In this document: piece by piece, positions 1 through 6,697 of the stretch | Position numbering within the stretch: position 1 is the stretch's first letter | How the letters are laid out: each line of letters opens with the position of its first letter | Assembly: GCA_937877655.1 (NCBI GenBank) | Contig: CALFJC010000081.1 | Location: forward strand, 1-10,044 | Source of the DNA: an uncultured Selenomonadales bacterium | GTDB taxonomy: Bacteria > Bacillota > Negativicutes > Selenomonadales > Selenomonadaceae | Direction of reading: 5' to 3' | DNA: 10,044 nt | The notes under the pieces: generated by a model | The model's input: only the letters and a program-made list of their open reading frames with translations | Database searches by the model: none | Told to the model about the DNA's origin: nothing | Program-made: the position numbers and the translations under genes

Positions 1-128
1 CTTTGTCGACAAGCCAATCGTCGATTGAAAAGCCGAATGAAATTTCTGCTTTGGGCACATGACGTTTAAAGAGCTTGAAAAGTTTTTGTCCTTCTTCCAA
101 CGAAAGATTTCCTTTGGCGACCGCATTT
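1..128 (-). pseudogene. 3' remnant of a second FtsZ-like gene copy
   Basis: Positions 1-119 match 214-332, the 3' part of the neighbouring FtsZ-like gene, at an offset of 213 with only a few substitutions. Positions 118-128 then match 421-431. Relative to the intact copy, exactly 90 bp (30 codons) are missing, so the remnant is an in-frame deletion derivative reading NAV-AKGNLSLEEGQK and continuing to the IDDWLVDK motif at the edge. Upstream, the frame meets TGA immediately and the homology stops at 129, where a 7-bp repeat array begins. There is no start codon or ribosome binding site in frame, so it is not expected to be translated. The rest of the copy lies to the left of the window. Confidence 0.8.
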
Positions 129-154
129 CATTACGAATTATGCATTACGAATTA
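129..154. repeat. Heptad repeat array (cattacg/aattatg)
   Basis: Imperfect 7-bp units run in tandem: cattacg, aattatg, cattacg, aatta. The array begins exactly where the truncated FtsZ-like remnant ends and is directly followed by the A-tract of a minus-strand terminator. Related arrays occur at 3593-3611 and 9047-9080. Confidence 0.65.
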
Positions 155-187
155 AAAAAATCCCCGCATTTTTGCAGGGAAGTTTTT
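154..187 (-). terminator. Intrinsic terminator after the FtsZ-like gene
   Basis: The stem tccccgc (161-167) pairs with gcaggga (174-180) with one mismatch around loop attttt. On the minus strand it is followed by seven T (154-160). It starts directly after the stop codon at 188 and so ends the ftsZ / FtsZ-like operon. A T-run at 182-187 on the plus strand could make it bidirectional. Confidence 0.8.
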
Positions 188-994
188 TCAAGTGGCAAGG
201 AGCAAAAATTTCACTTTGTCGACAAGCCAATCGTCGATTGAAAAGCCGAATGAAATTTCTGCTTTGGGTGCGTGACGTTTAAAGAGCTTGGAAAGTTTTT
301 GTCCTTCTTCCAACGAAAGATTTCCTTTGGCGGCTGTCACGTTGAATAAAATTTTTGTGACGGCTTTGAAATTTTCCGTGTTGTTTTCGACGTGTTCAAG
401 AGCGGCTTTGGCGGCTTTGACGACCGCATTTTTGCCGTCGCGCTCGCCGTAGCCCATAACCGCCGCAGAATCTTTCACAAGCTCGGAAATTCTTTTGACA
501 TCAAGTTTCGGTTGCCCCGGCAAAGTCACTGACTCAACAAAATTTTTGACGACTTTGCAGGAATCAAATTCAAAATTTTTACTCGGCAATTTTATCAGCG
601 CGTCGAAAATAATTTCATCTTCCGCATCCTCGAAATTTCCGCCCGCCATGAAAATCACGGGCACGCCGATTTTTTTTGCACAATGCGCCGTGAGTGCAAC
701 CGCCTTTATATTTTCCCAAACTTCATCTGCGACTATAAAAATTAAATCTGCTCCGCGCAGATTTTCAACCAAATTTTCTTCATCCGCCGCGTCCAACAAT
801 CGAAATTTATGAATTGCCTTGCAACCGTCAAGATTTTTTATGTCCTGCCTGTCGACTGCAAAATAATTCACGCCCGACAAATTTTCTTCCAACATTTGAT
901 TGACCGCCGCAAGTCCGCCGGAAAAATTTTCTTTGGTGTTGACGCCGATGACTTTAACTTTTACAAAAAGATTATCTATGCTGTTTTCAAACAT
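188..994 (-). CDS. FtsZ-like paralogue lacking the GTPase signature
   Basis: A 268-residue protein that aligns with the neighbouring FtsZ over most of its length. Shared stretches are KVKVIGV at 12-18, LRGADLIFI at 79-87, the region SAAVMGYGERDGKNAVVKA at 176-194 and PKAEISFGFSIDD at 243-255. The tubulin signature GGGTGTG is gone: its place is taken by ADEVWENIKA at 89-98. The glycine-rich N-terminal loop is also disrupted (VNTKENFSGG), only the first Asp of the T7 loop remains (KLDVKRI), and part of the middle is missing. The variable linker and C-terminal anchor peptide of FtsZ are absent. It should not hydrolyse GTP, and a role as a partner or modulator of FtsZ filaments is inference. I chose ATG 994: GGAGGG lies six bases upstream and the start then matches FtsZ MFE; a TTG at 1000 and an ATG at 997 are alternatives. 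It begins 19 bp after ftsZ ends, so it is co-transcribed. Confidence 0.85.
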   Translation of the reverse strand: MFENSIDNLFVKVKVIGVNTKENFSGGLAAVNQMLEENLSGVNYFAVDRQDIKNLDGCKAIHKFRLLDAADEENLVENLRGADLIFIVADEVWENIKAVALTAHCAKKIGVPVIFMAGGNFEDAEDEIIFDALIKLPSKNFEFDSCKVVKNFVESVTLPGQPKLDVKRISELVKDSAAVMGYGERDGKNAVVKAAKAALEHVENNTENFKAVTKILFNVTAAKGNLSLEEGQKLSKLFKRHAPKAEISFGFSIDDWLVDKVKFLLLAT

Positions 995-1013
995 CATCAA
1001 CCCTCCGTTTAAA

Positions 1014-2189
1014 TTATTTTCTTCTGCGATTCATGAAGGGAGGAATTATATTCGAGAGGATATTTTTGGATTGTTGCGGCTCTTCGGGCTGATTTTGAGT
1101 TGTTCTGTTGTAAGTTTGAATGTCTTGCGCGGGTTGAACAGGTTGACGGCGATTTTGTTGTTGTGCGTTTTGATTCGGCGGCAAAAATTTAGTCGGCGGG
1201 ATTACTTTTTCGGCGGGAGAAATTTCATCTTCTTCGCCGAAGCGCGTTGCAATAATCGTTACAATAATTGTATCGCCCAAAGTTTCATCGACGCTGACGC
1301 CCCAAATAATTTCCGCGTCGGGATGCGCAGCCTCTTGAACAGTCGTTGACGCCTCGTTTACTTCCATCATGGAAAGAGAATCCGTCGCGCCCATGAAGTT
1401 CAAAAGAATTCCGCGAGCACTGTCTACGCTTGTTTCAAGCAACGGAGAAGCTATCGCCTTTTTGACAGCCTCGACGGCGGCATTATCGCCCGAAGCCTCG
1501 CCGACACCCATAAGAGCCGAGCCCGCATTACTCATTATCGATTGAACGTCCGCAAAGTCCAGATTAATGACGCCCGGCACGGCGATTAAATCCGAAATGC
1601 CTTTGACGCCTTGACGCAAAATATCATCGGCTATCACGAACGCTTTTGTCATCGGAGTTTTTTTGTCGACAACCTGCAAAAGTCTGTCGTTGGGAATTGT
1701 GATAATCGCATCGACATTCTGTTTCAATTTTTCAATGCCCGCGTCGGCATTTTTTTTGCGCTTGGGTCCTTCAAAAGTAAAAGGGCGAGTGACAACGGCG
1801 ACTGTCAAAGCGTTGACTTCGCGAGCACACTCCGCCACAACCGGAGCCGCGCCCGTGCCGGTTCCGCCGCCCATGCCCGCCGTGATAAAAACCATATCCG
1901 AGCCGCGCAGGGCTTCCAAAATATCATTTCGACTTTCTTGCGCTGCGCGTTCACCGATATCGGGACGAGCTCCCGCGCCCAAGCCGCGAGTCAATTTCTC
2001 TCCGATTTGCATTCTCTTGGGCGATTTACTCATCAGCAACGCTTGAGAATCGGTATTGACCGCTATAAATTCCACGCCCTCCAAGCCCGATTCTATCATT
2101 CTGTTTACGGCATTCGAGCCGCCGCCGCCTATGCCGATTACTTTTATCTTCGCAAGTTGATCCAAAGTATTTTCGTCGAATTCAAACAT
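1014..2189 (-). CDS. ftsZ: Cell division protein FtsZ
   Basis: A complete 391-residue FtsZ, the tubulin-like GTPase that forms the cytokinetic ring at midcell. Visible landmarks in order are the glycine-rich loop GIGGGGSNAVN (19-29), the tubulin signature GGGTGTG (107-113), RPFTFEG (135-141), the T7 synergy loop NLDFADV (209-215) with both Asp residues that act on the neighbouring subunit's GTP, and the C-terminal domain up to about 317. A Gln/Asn/Pro-rich linker (about 330-375) leads to a conserved tail, NILSNIIPPFMNRRRK (376-391), the peptide that normally binds FtsA, SepF or ZipA. Length is normal. The start is fixed by GGAGGG seven bases upstream of the ATG. The usual ftsA neighbour is not in this window; the gene leads a short operon with the degenerate FtsZ-like gene at 188-994. 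Confidence 0.97.
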   Translation of the reverse strand: MFEFDENTLDQLAKIKVIGIGGGGSNAVNRMIESGLEGVEFIAVNTDSQALLMSKSPKRMQIGEKLTRGLGAGARPDIGERAAQESRNDILEALRGSDMVFITAGMGGGTGTGAAPVVAECAREVNALTVAVVTRPFTFEGPKRKKNADAGIEKLKQNVDAIITIPNDRLLQVVDKKTPMTKAFVIADDILRQGVKGISDLIAVPGVINLDFADVQSIMSNAGSALMGVGEASGDNAAVEAVKKAIASPLLETSVDSARGILLNFMGATDSLSMMEVNEASTTVQEAAHPDAEIIWGVSVDETLGDTIIVTIIATRFGEEDEISPAEKVIPPTKFLPPNQNAQQQNRRQPVQPAQDIQTYNRTTQNQPEEPQQSKNILSNIIPPFMNRRRK

Positions 2190-2232
2190 ACACTTTCCCT
2201 CCGTGAAAAAAATTTTCTACGCAAGCTTTGTA

Positions 2233-2240
2233 AGTTTAGC
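2233..2240 (-). promoter_or_regulatory. Probable extended -10 promoter of ftsZ
   Basis: Reading the minus strand, TG-C-TAAACT has its -10 hexamer at 2233-2238. The TGC just upstream matches other promoters in this window. No convincing -35 sits 17 bp upstream, but extended -10 promoters tolerate this. It would give ftsZ a leader of about 36 nt. Confidence 0.45.
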
Positions 2241-2365
2241 ACAGCTTAATGAAAAATTTTTGTAATGGAAAATTAATTTTCGGCAGAGAGTTACTCGAAA
2301 AAAAAATTGCCTCGCCGACTGCCGAAAAAGACAATCGCGAGACGAAATCAGATTTTTTTTGCCCG

Positions 2366-2418
2366 AAAAAAAATCCCCCGCAGACGAAAAATTCGCCTTG
2401 TGCGGGCGAAGATTTTTT
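2366..2418 (-). terminator. Hairpin terminator between facing promoters and ftsZ
   Basis: The stem CCCGCA (2377-2382) pairs with TGCGGG (2401-2406), with an inner cgaa/ttcg stem (2385-2388 with 2392-2395). The minus strand then has eight T (2366-2373); the plus strand has six T (2413-2418). It can stop the antisense RNA before ftsZ and could insulate the plus-strand promoter. Confidence 0.65.
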
Positions 2419-2419
2419 A

Positions 2420-2448
2420 TTGACATTTCTCCGCCCGTCTGCTAAAAT
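2420..2448 (+). promoter_or_regulatory. Sigma-A promoter of the GIY-YIG gene
   Basis: TTGACA (2420-2425), 17-bp spacer, TAAAAT (2443-2448), preceded by TGC. Both hexamers are at or one base from consensus. It points to the gene at 2562 and implies a leader of about 107 nt. Confidence 0.8.
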
Positions 2449-2561
2449 TTAACTTGTAAACAACAACACACAGACGCGAAACACGCCAAGGGTCTAACCT
2501 TGTCTAAATTTTAGCAAAGCCCTTGCCGATTGTCAAGCGTCCAAGAAAGGAGTAATGTTTT
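2441..2561 (+). promoter_or_regulatory. Structured leader and inverted repeat ahead of the GIY-YIG gene
   Basis: GCTAAAATTTA (2441-2451) and TAAATTTTAGC (2505-2515) are a perfect 11-bp inverted repeat, formed by the two opposed -10 regions. In the leader, CAAGG (2487-2491) can pair with CCTTG (2498-2502), or CAAGGG (2487-2492) with CCCTTG (2520-2525); these pairings exclude each other. A ribosome binding site AAAGGAG lies at 2546-2552, nine bases before the ATG. Whether the alternative pairings regulate anything is unknown. Confidence 0.4.
2508..2536 (-). promoter_or_regulatory. Minus-strand sigma-A promoter facing the plus one
   Basis: On the minus strand, TTGACA (2536-2531), 17-bp spacer, TAAAAT (2513-2508), with TGC before the -10. 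It mirrors the promoter at 2420-2448, so the two fire toward each other with start sites roughly 50 bp apart. Confidence 0.75.
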
Positions 2562-3527
2562 ATGTTGACTGACAAACAAAAACGCAAAGTTGAAAACCGA
2601 TTTTCATTTTATCTCGGCTTCGCTAAACAATTCGGCGTAAATTCTGTACCGAAATATTCTGAGCCCGAATTAGCATGTGTTTATGCCTTTGAAATGTCAG
2701 ACAACACTGTGAAAATCGGTGTAACGACCAATCCCGACAAACGAGTTAAAAGCGTAAAAAGTGCCGTTTATCTTGACGTATTGCGTTCACATTGTACGGG
2801 CTTTGCGCCTATCAATTTTATGCGCATCATTGAGGCTCGTTGCCACGCCGCTTTTGCCGGGCGTTGTGTTCGCGGAGAATATTTCTCTATCACATTTGAA
2901 GAGGCAGTTGTTGAACTTGATCGTCATGCTGATGAGATTGCCGCCGTACTTCACCAAGCGGATGAAAATTTCATTGACGAGTTTAACTATTACGAAGAAT
3001 TGAAAGAGAAGCATTTTCCATCTCAAAAAGCCGTCAAATCTACTCCCACCGAAACCTCGCCCGTTCCTGTAAAGAAGACTCGTCGGCAATCTTCTGCTTT
3101 AAATGATATGGCGTGTATTAATGTTTTCCTCGTGAGCAATGGCAACGTCAAAATTAGCAGTAGTGATAACATGAAGAAGCAGGTATTCGACATCAAAGGG
3201 CAGTATGGGGTGACGGTCGAAAAATTTTATCAAACGTCTTTTATTCCCCGCGAAGTTGCTCGTGCCATTGAAAAGGCTTGCCTTAAAATTTTTTCCTCGT
3301 CCAAAGTGGAAGGGGAATTTTTTTCTGTCGATTTCGATTTGGTGTGCGCAACTATCGATGCCCTTGTGGAGCTCGTTAATAATTTGCCTTTGCTCTCCAA
3401 ATTTGAACGCGCCGAAAAACTTTTGGCAATCGCGGACAGAGTGAAAGAACTTCCCGAAGATAAAGTTGCGGAAAAATCTCTCCTCCTTCAGACGGCTTAT
3501 CTTTTCGTCGGCAAAGAACTTGTTTAA
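2562..3527 (+). CDS. Protein with two GIY-YIG (T5orf172/MUG113-type) domains
   Basis: A 321-residue protein. Residues 38-120 look like a T5orf172/MUG113-type GIY-YIG nuclease domain: VYAF (40-43) for the GIY strand, VKIGVTTNP (50-58) for YIG, Arg61, IEARCHAAF (90-98) and GEYF (106-109). Residues 186-267 repeat the same layout in degenerate form: INVFL, VKISSSDNMKK (196-206), AIEKACLKIF (235-244) and GEFF (251-254). Here the KIG glycine is Ser and the key Arg is Lys, so this half is probably inactive. A basic Pro/Thr/Lys linker (about 158-177) joins them, and the last 50 residues are helical and charged. Related domains occur in phage proteins and putative homing-type nucleases. The true substrate is unknown. 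The gene has its own promoter and terminators and sits opposite to the flanking FtsZ-family genes, suggesting an insertion. Confidence 0.7.
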   Translation: MLTDKQKRKVENRFSFYLGFAKQFGVNSVPKYSEPELACVYAFEMSDNTVKIGVTTNPDKRVKSVKSAVYLDVLRSHCTGFAPINFMRIIEARCHAAFAGRCVRGEYFSITFEEAVVELDRHADEIAAVLHQADENFIDEFNYYEELKEKHFPSQKAVKSTPTETSPVPVKKTRRQSSALNDMACINVFLVSNGNVKISSSDNMKKQVFDIKGQYGVTVEKFYQTSFIPREVARAIEKACLKIFSSSKVEGEFFSVDFDLVCATIDALVELVNNLPLLSKFERAEKLLAIADRVKELPEDKVAEKSLLLQTAYLFVGKELV

Positions 3528-3560
3528 AGTTTTGTCGGCGAATTTTTTTTGTCCCGAAAT

Positions 3561-3593
3561 AAAAATTCCCCGCAATTTCGCAGGGGATTTTTT
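3561..3593. terminator. Bidirectional terminator between the GIY-YIG gene and truncated FtsZ paralogue
   Basis: The stem TCCCC-GC (3567-3573) pairs with GC-GGGGA (3580-3587, one bulged A) around loop aatttc. T6 follows on the plus strand (3588-3593) and T5 on the minus strand (3561-3565). It closely resembles the terminator at 154-187 in sequence and in being followed by a heptad array. Confidence 0.75.
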
Positions 3594-4191
3594 AATTCGT
3601 AATTCGGAATGCTCTTTGAAAAACGGAGAGTAAATTTCTGACGGCGCGACATAAAATTTCATCGATACATTTAAAAGCCATCGTTATCGGAGTTTTCGGA
3701 TCAAAGATTTGCAAAATTTTATCGTTGCGAATTTTTATAACGGCGTCGGCGTGCTTAGATAAATTTTTTAAGGCAACTTCGGCTCTTGCAGTTCGTCTCG
3801 AACCTTCAAAAGTGTATGGATGAGTGACAACCGCGACAGTCAACGCGCCAATCTCGCGAGCGCATTCGGCAATGATTGGAGATGCGCCCGTGCCGTCACA
3901 GCCGCCCAGACATGCAACAATGATGACTGCGTCCGCGCCGCGCAGTGCCGATAAAATTTCTTCGCGACTTTCAATCGCCGCCTGTTCACTTCGTGAAGGC
4001 GAACTTCCGTCAAGACCATATCGCATCATTTTTTTGCCGAGAACAATTTTTTTATCAGCTTTCGACATTTGCAAAAGAAGTTCATCTCTACTGCACGAAA
4101 TAAATTCTGCGCCCGTCAAACCCGAATCAATCATATAATTTACGGCATTCATCGCGCCGCCGCCGACTCCGACAACTTTTATATCAATCAT
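3592..4191 (-). pseudogene. C-terminally truncated FtsZ paralogue
   Basis: The frame encodes 199 residues equivalent to FtsZ residues ~15-196. It keeps the N-terminal loop VGVGGGAMNAVN (7-18), SALRGADAVIIV (81-92) and THPYTFEG (123-130). The tubulin signature is altered to GGCDGTG (96-102). The match to FtsZ ends near AVRN (183-186), just before the T7 loop; the tail LLSVFQRAFRITN is unlike FtsZ and its last codons and stop come from a 7-bp repeat. The whole GTPase-activating domain and C-terminal tail are therefore missing, so it cannot act as a normal polymerising FtsZ, though a short nucleotide-binding protein could still be made. I chose ATG 4191: stop and start are arranged TGA-A-ATG after the amidohydrolase gene, with GGGG upstream. 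A start at 4218 would overlap that gene and add residues unlike FtsZ. Confidence 0.75.
3593..3611. repeat. Heptad repeat array at a truncated gene end
   Basis: On the minus strand the units are cattccg, aattacg, aatta, with the same 7-bp period as at 129-154. It supplies the last codons and the stop (TAA) of the truncated FtsZ paralogue, so it marks the truncation junction. Confidence 0.6.
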
Positions 4192-4192
4192 T

Positions 4193-5041
4193 TCAAATCC
4201 CCAAAAGTTTTTTAGCATTCAAGCCGAGAATTTTATTTTTGTCGCCTTCGGCAAGCGGCAAATCTTTTATGAACTCTATCGAACTTCGCGCAGATGTCCA
4301 AGGGCTGTCCGTCCCGAATAAAATTCGCTCCGAGCCGAAAATTTTTACAAACTTCATGAACTGCGCGGCGTTTAAAAGCTCCAAGTCTTCTTCTTGCCAA
4401 TGAAAATCTGCTCGCGGAATGATTTTGCCCGTCGAAAACGAAGTGTCCAAAAAAATTTTCTCGCCGCCCAAAATTTCCAAAACCTCGCGCCAATTTTTCC
4501 AGCCGCCCATATGCGCAAGGACAAATTTAAACTCGCCAACCGTGTCGATAACTTTTTTAGCCATTTGCGGACTGCAACGCACAATTCCCGGAAATCCTAT
4601 GTCCAAACCCGCGTGAGTCACTACGATTAAATCATTTTCAGCCGCGCAGTCGATTATCCGCAAAAATTTCACGTCGTCCAGATTTATATCTTGATAAACG
4701 GGATGAATTTTGATACCCTTTAGCCCGTAATTTTTCACGCGGCGCAATTCCTCCCGATAATTCGTAAATTCGGGATGAATGCAACCGAAAGAAATTATTC
4801 CTTCGCCGAAATGCTTTTCATTCAGCGCGGCGGCGGAAGAATTTATCTTCTCAACCTGCTTTGCAGTCGTCGCCACAGGCAATATCACCGAATAATTAAT
4901 CTGCGCGGCGTCCATAGATTTTTTTAAGCCGTTCAACGTGCCGTCACTGAAATTTTTCGTCCGACTTACGCGACTTAACTTTTCTACAACGTCCGCGGCT
5001 ATTTTTTCGGGGAAAATGTGCGTGTGCATGTCGATTATCAT
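4193..5041 (-). CDS. TIM-barrel metal-dependent amidohydrolase
   Basis: A 282-residue protein of the amidohydrolase-2 type (COG2159-like). Metal-site motifs appear in the expected order: HTH at 6-8 in the first strand, KIHP at 111-114, THAGLD with His143, LAHMGG with His177, and FGTDSPW with Asp245 near the C-terminus. Family members hydrolyse or decarboxylate small cyclic or aromatic compounds in the cytoplasm; the substrate here cannot be read from sequence. Length is normal. The start has AAAGGAG about nine bases upstream. It is translationally coupled to the truncated FtsZ paralogue downstream and divergent from a sodium:solute symporter gene 39 bp away, so symporter and hydrolase could share a substrate pathway (inference). 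Confidence 0.85.
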   Translation of the reverse strand: MIIDMHTHIFPEKIAADVVEKLSRVSRTKNFSDGTLNGLKKSMDAAQINYSVILPVATTAKQVEKINSSAAALNEKHFGEGIISFGCIHPEFTNYREELRRVKNYGLKGIKIHPVYQDINLDDVKFLRIIDCAAENDLIVVTHAGLDIGFPGIVRCSPQMAKKVIDTVGEFKFVLAHMGGWKNWREVLEILGGEKIFLDTSFSTGKIIPRADFHWQEEDLELLNAAQFMKFVKIFGSERILFGTDSPWTSARSSIEFIKDLPLAEGDKNKILGLNAKKLLGI

Positions 5042-5080
5042 TGTTTCAGGCTCCTTTTCAATTTTGTTGGAGGTTTTTTT

Positions 5081-6625
5081 ATGAAAATTGTTTTACTCGT
5101 CTTGTATTTCGCTGTTTTAATCGGTATCGGGCTTTATTGTCGCAAGCACGCAACCGATGTTGACGGCTTCGTTCTCGGCGGACGCTCCGTCGGACCCTGG
5201 TTGACTGCCTTTGCTTACGGCACAAGTTACTTTTCTGCGGTTGTTTTCGTCGGCTACGCGGGACAATTCGGTTGGAAATACGGTATCGCCGCTACTTGGG
5301 CTGGTATCGGCAATGCTTTAATCGGTTCTTTGATGGCTTGGTTCATTTTGGGCAGAAGAACTCGCATTATGACTCGCCATCTCGATACCGCTACCATGCC
5401 GCAGTTTTTTGAAAAGCGTTTCGACTCGCCGTCACTCAAAATCGGCGCGGCGATTATCATTTTTATCTTCATGATACCTTATACCGCCTCGCTTTACAAT
5501 GGACTTTCAAGACTTTTCGGTATGGCGTTCAGCAATTTCTTGGATTATTCTGTTTGTATCTTGCTTATGGCGGTGCTGACGGCGGTTTATGTCATCGCAG
5601 GCGGCTATATGGCAACCGCTATCAACGATTTTATTCAAGGAATGGTTATGCTCGTCGGTATTTCAGCCGTTATTTATGCCGTGCTCGAATCAAAAGGCGG
5701 TTTCACTGCCGCGCTCGACGGCTTGGCAAGAATTTCAGACGATAAAATTTCTTCAACACCCGGTATTTTCGCCTCATTTTTCGGAACCGATCCTCTGAAT
5801 TTGCTTTTCGTCGTGATTTTGACTTCACTCGGCACTTGGGGCTTGCCGCAAATGGTTCAAAAGTTCTACGCCATTAAAAATGAACAGGCAATTCAAAAGG
5901 GAACTGTCATTTCTACTCTTTTTGCTTTCGTCGTGGCGGGCGGCTGCTATTTTCTCGGCGGCTTCGGCAGATTATTTTCCGATCAAGTCGATATTGCGGC
6001 TGAAGGCTACGATTCAATTATCCCGACTATGCTTAGCGGCTTATCCGAAGGCATGATCGCCCTCGTCGTCATTTTAGTTTTATCCGCGTCAATGTCAACG
6101 CTCTCTTCTCTGGTCATCGTTTCGGCTTCAACGCTCACTTTGGACTTAATCCGCGATAATTTTGCTCCAAACATGTCGACGGCGCGCCAAGTTTTGCTGA
6201 TAAGAGTTTTGATCGTCGTTTTTATCGCAATTTCGGCGGTGCTCGCACTCGTTCAGTACAAAAGTTCCGTGAATTTTATCGCGCAGTTAATGGGCGTTTC
6301 GTGGGGAGCAATGGCTGGCGCATTTTTAGCCCCTTTCATGTATTCCCTTTACTCAAAAAATGTCACAACCGCTTCTTGTTGGGCTTGTTTCCTGTTCGGA
6401 AGCATTTTAATGACGGCGAACATGTTAATTCGTCCGATGTTCCCCGCGATTTTGCAGTCGCCGATTAATTCGGGCGCGATAGCAATGCTCGTGGGCTTAA
6501 TTATCGTCCCGCTTGTCAGCGCAATTACTCCAAAACCCGATAAAAAGTTGGTCGACGACGCTTTTAAGTGCTACGACGAAAAAATTACGGTGCCTTTAAG
6601 CACTTCTCTTAACTCCGAGAAATAA
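5081..6625 (+). CDS. Sodium:solute symporter (SSS family)
   Basis: A 514-residue polytopic membrane protein, normal for the SSS family (PutP/PanF/SglT type), with about 13 hydrophobic segments. Typical motifs are FVLGGRSVGPWLTAFAYGTSYFS cut here to its key parts: GGRS near residue 33, then the unwound first helix (AFAYGTSYFSA). Later come GGYMATAINDFIQG in the middle, LGTWGLPQMVQKFYA, and SASMSTLSSLVIVSAS with the Ser/Thr pair usual near the Na2 site. It would import an organic solute driven by sodium; substrate is not identifiable. I chose ATG 5081, which follows GGAGG and begins with a membrane helix. The reading frame is open back to 5018, but that part overlaps the divergent amidohydrolase gene and has no ribosome binding site. 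Confidence 0.88.
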   Translation: MKIVLLVLYFAVLIGIGLYCRKHATDVDGFVLGGRSVGPWLTAFAYGTSYFSAVVFVGYAGQFGWKYGIAATWAGIGNALIGSLMAWFILGRRTRIMTRHLDTATMPQFFEKRFDSPSLKIGAAIIIFIFMIPYTASLYNGLSRLFGMAFSNFLDYSVCILLMAVLTAVYVIAGGYMATAINDFIQGMVMLVGISAVIYAVLESKGGFTAALDGLARISDDKISSTPGIFASFFGTDPLNLLFVVILTSLGTWGLPQMVQKFYAIKNEQAIQKGTVISTLFAFVVAGGCYFLGGFGRLFSDQVDIAAEGYDSIIPTMLSGLSEGMIALVVILVLSASMSTLSSLVIVSASTLTLDLIRDNFAPNMSTARQVLLIRVLIVVFIAISAVLALVQYKSSVNFIAQLMGVSWGAMAGAFLAPFMYSLYSKNVTTASCWACFLFGSILMTANMLIRPMFPAILQSPINSGAIAMLVGLIIVPLVSAITPKPDKKLVDDAFKCYDEKITVPLSTSLNSEK

Positions 6626-6630
6626 AAAAG

Positions 6631-6672
6631 AATGTGTTCACGGTAAATTTTCCTCTGTGAACACATTTTTTT
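6631..6672 (+). terminator. Strong terminator after the symporter gene
   Basis: AATGTGTTCAC (6631-6641) and GTGAACACATT (6657-6667) form a perfect 11-bp stem, with seven T at 6666-6672. It separates the symporter from the next module. Confidence 0.9.
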
Positions 6673-6697
6673 ATTTGACAGAAAGGATTTCAAAGCC

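Larger units (their letters stand above)
1..332. repeat. Partial tandem duplication, 213-bp offset
   Basis: The unit at 1-119 is repeated at 214-332. The copies differ at about four positions, for example gggcacatg against gggtgcgtg, so they are diverged copies and not an exact k-mer overlap. Between them lie the terminator of the FtsZ-like gene and a 7-bp repeat array. The left unit starts at base 1, so its true extent is unknown. Confidence 0.85.
2366..2501 (-). ncRNA. Putative short antisense/leader RNA
   Basis: A consensus minus-strand promoter (2508-2536) should start RNA near 2501. About 130 nt later lies a hairpin with an eight-base T-run (2366-2406), so the main product should be a short untranslated RNA. 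It is complementary to the first ~50 nt of the predicted mRNA of the GIY-YIG gene. Alternatively it is an attenuated leader of ftsZ, whose start lies 177 bp further on. The only minus-strand reading frame through it (2217-2426) has no ribosome binding site or recognisable product. This is inferred from signals only. Confidence 0.45.

Noticed and set aside
129..154. CRISPR-like short repeats
   Set aside because: The 7-bp units are tandem without spacers and imperfect; no cas genes nearby.
1611..2249. 212-residue plus-strand frame opposite ftsZ
   Set aside because: Shadow of conserved ftsZ codons; no ribosome binding site or recognisable motif.
2217..2452. Two ~70-residue frames on opposite strands upstream of ftsZ
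   Set aside because: Low-complexity Lys/Phe-rich translations of A/T-rich DNA over promoters and a terminator; no ribosome binding sites.
2441..2515. Invertible promoter (phase-variable switch)
   Set aside because: The inverted repeats are the two -10 regions themselves and only 53 bp lie between; no recombinase gene is seen. Opposed promoters explain it more simply.
3099..3662. 187-residue minus-strand frame
   Set aside because: Antisense to the GIY-YIG gene and crosses a terminator.
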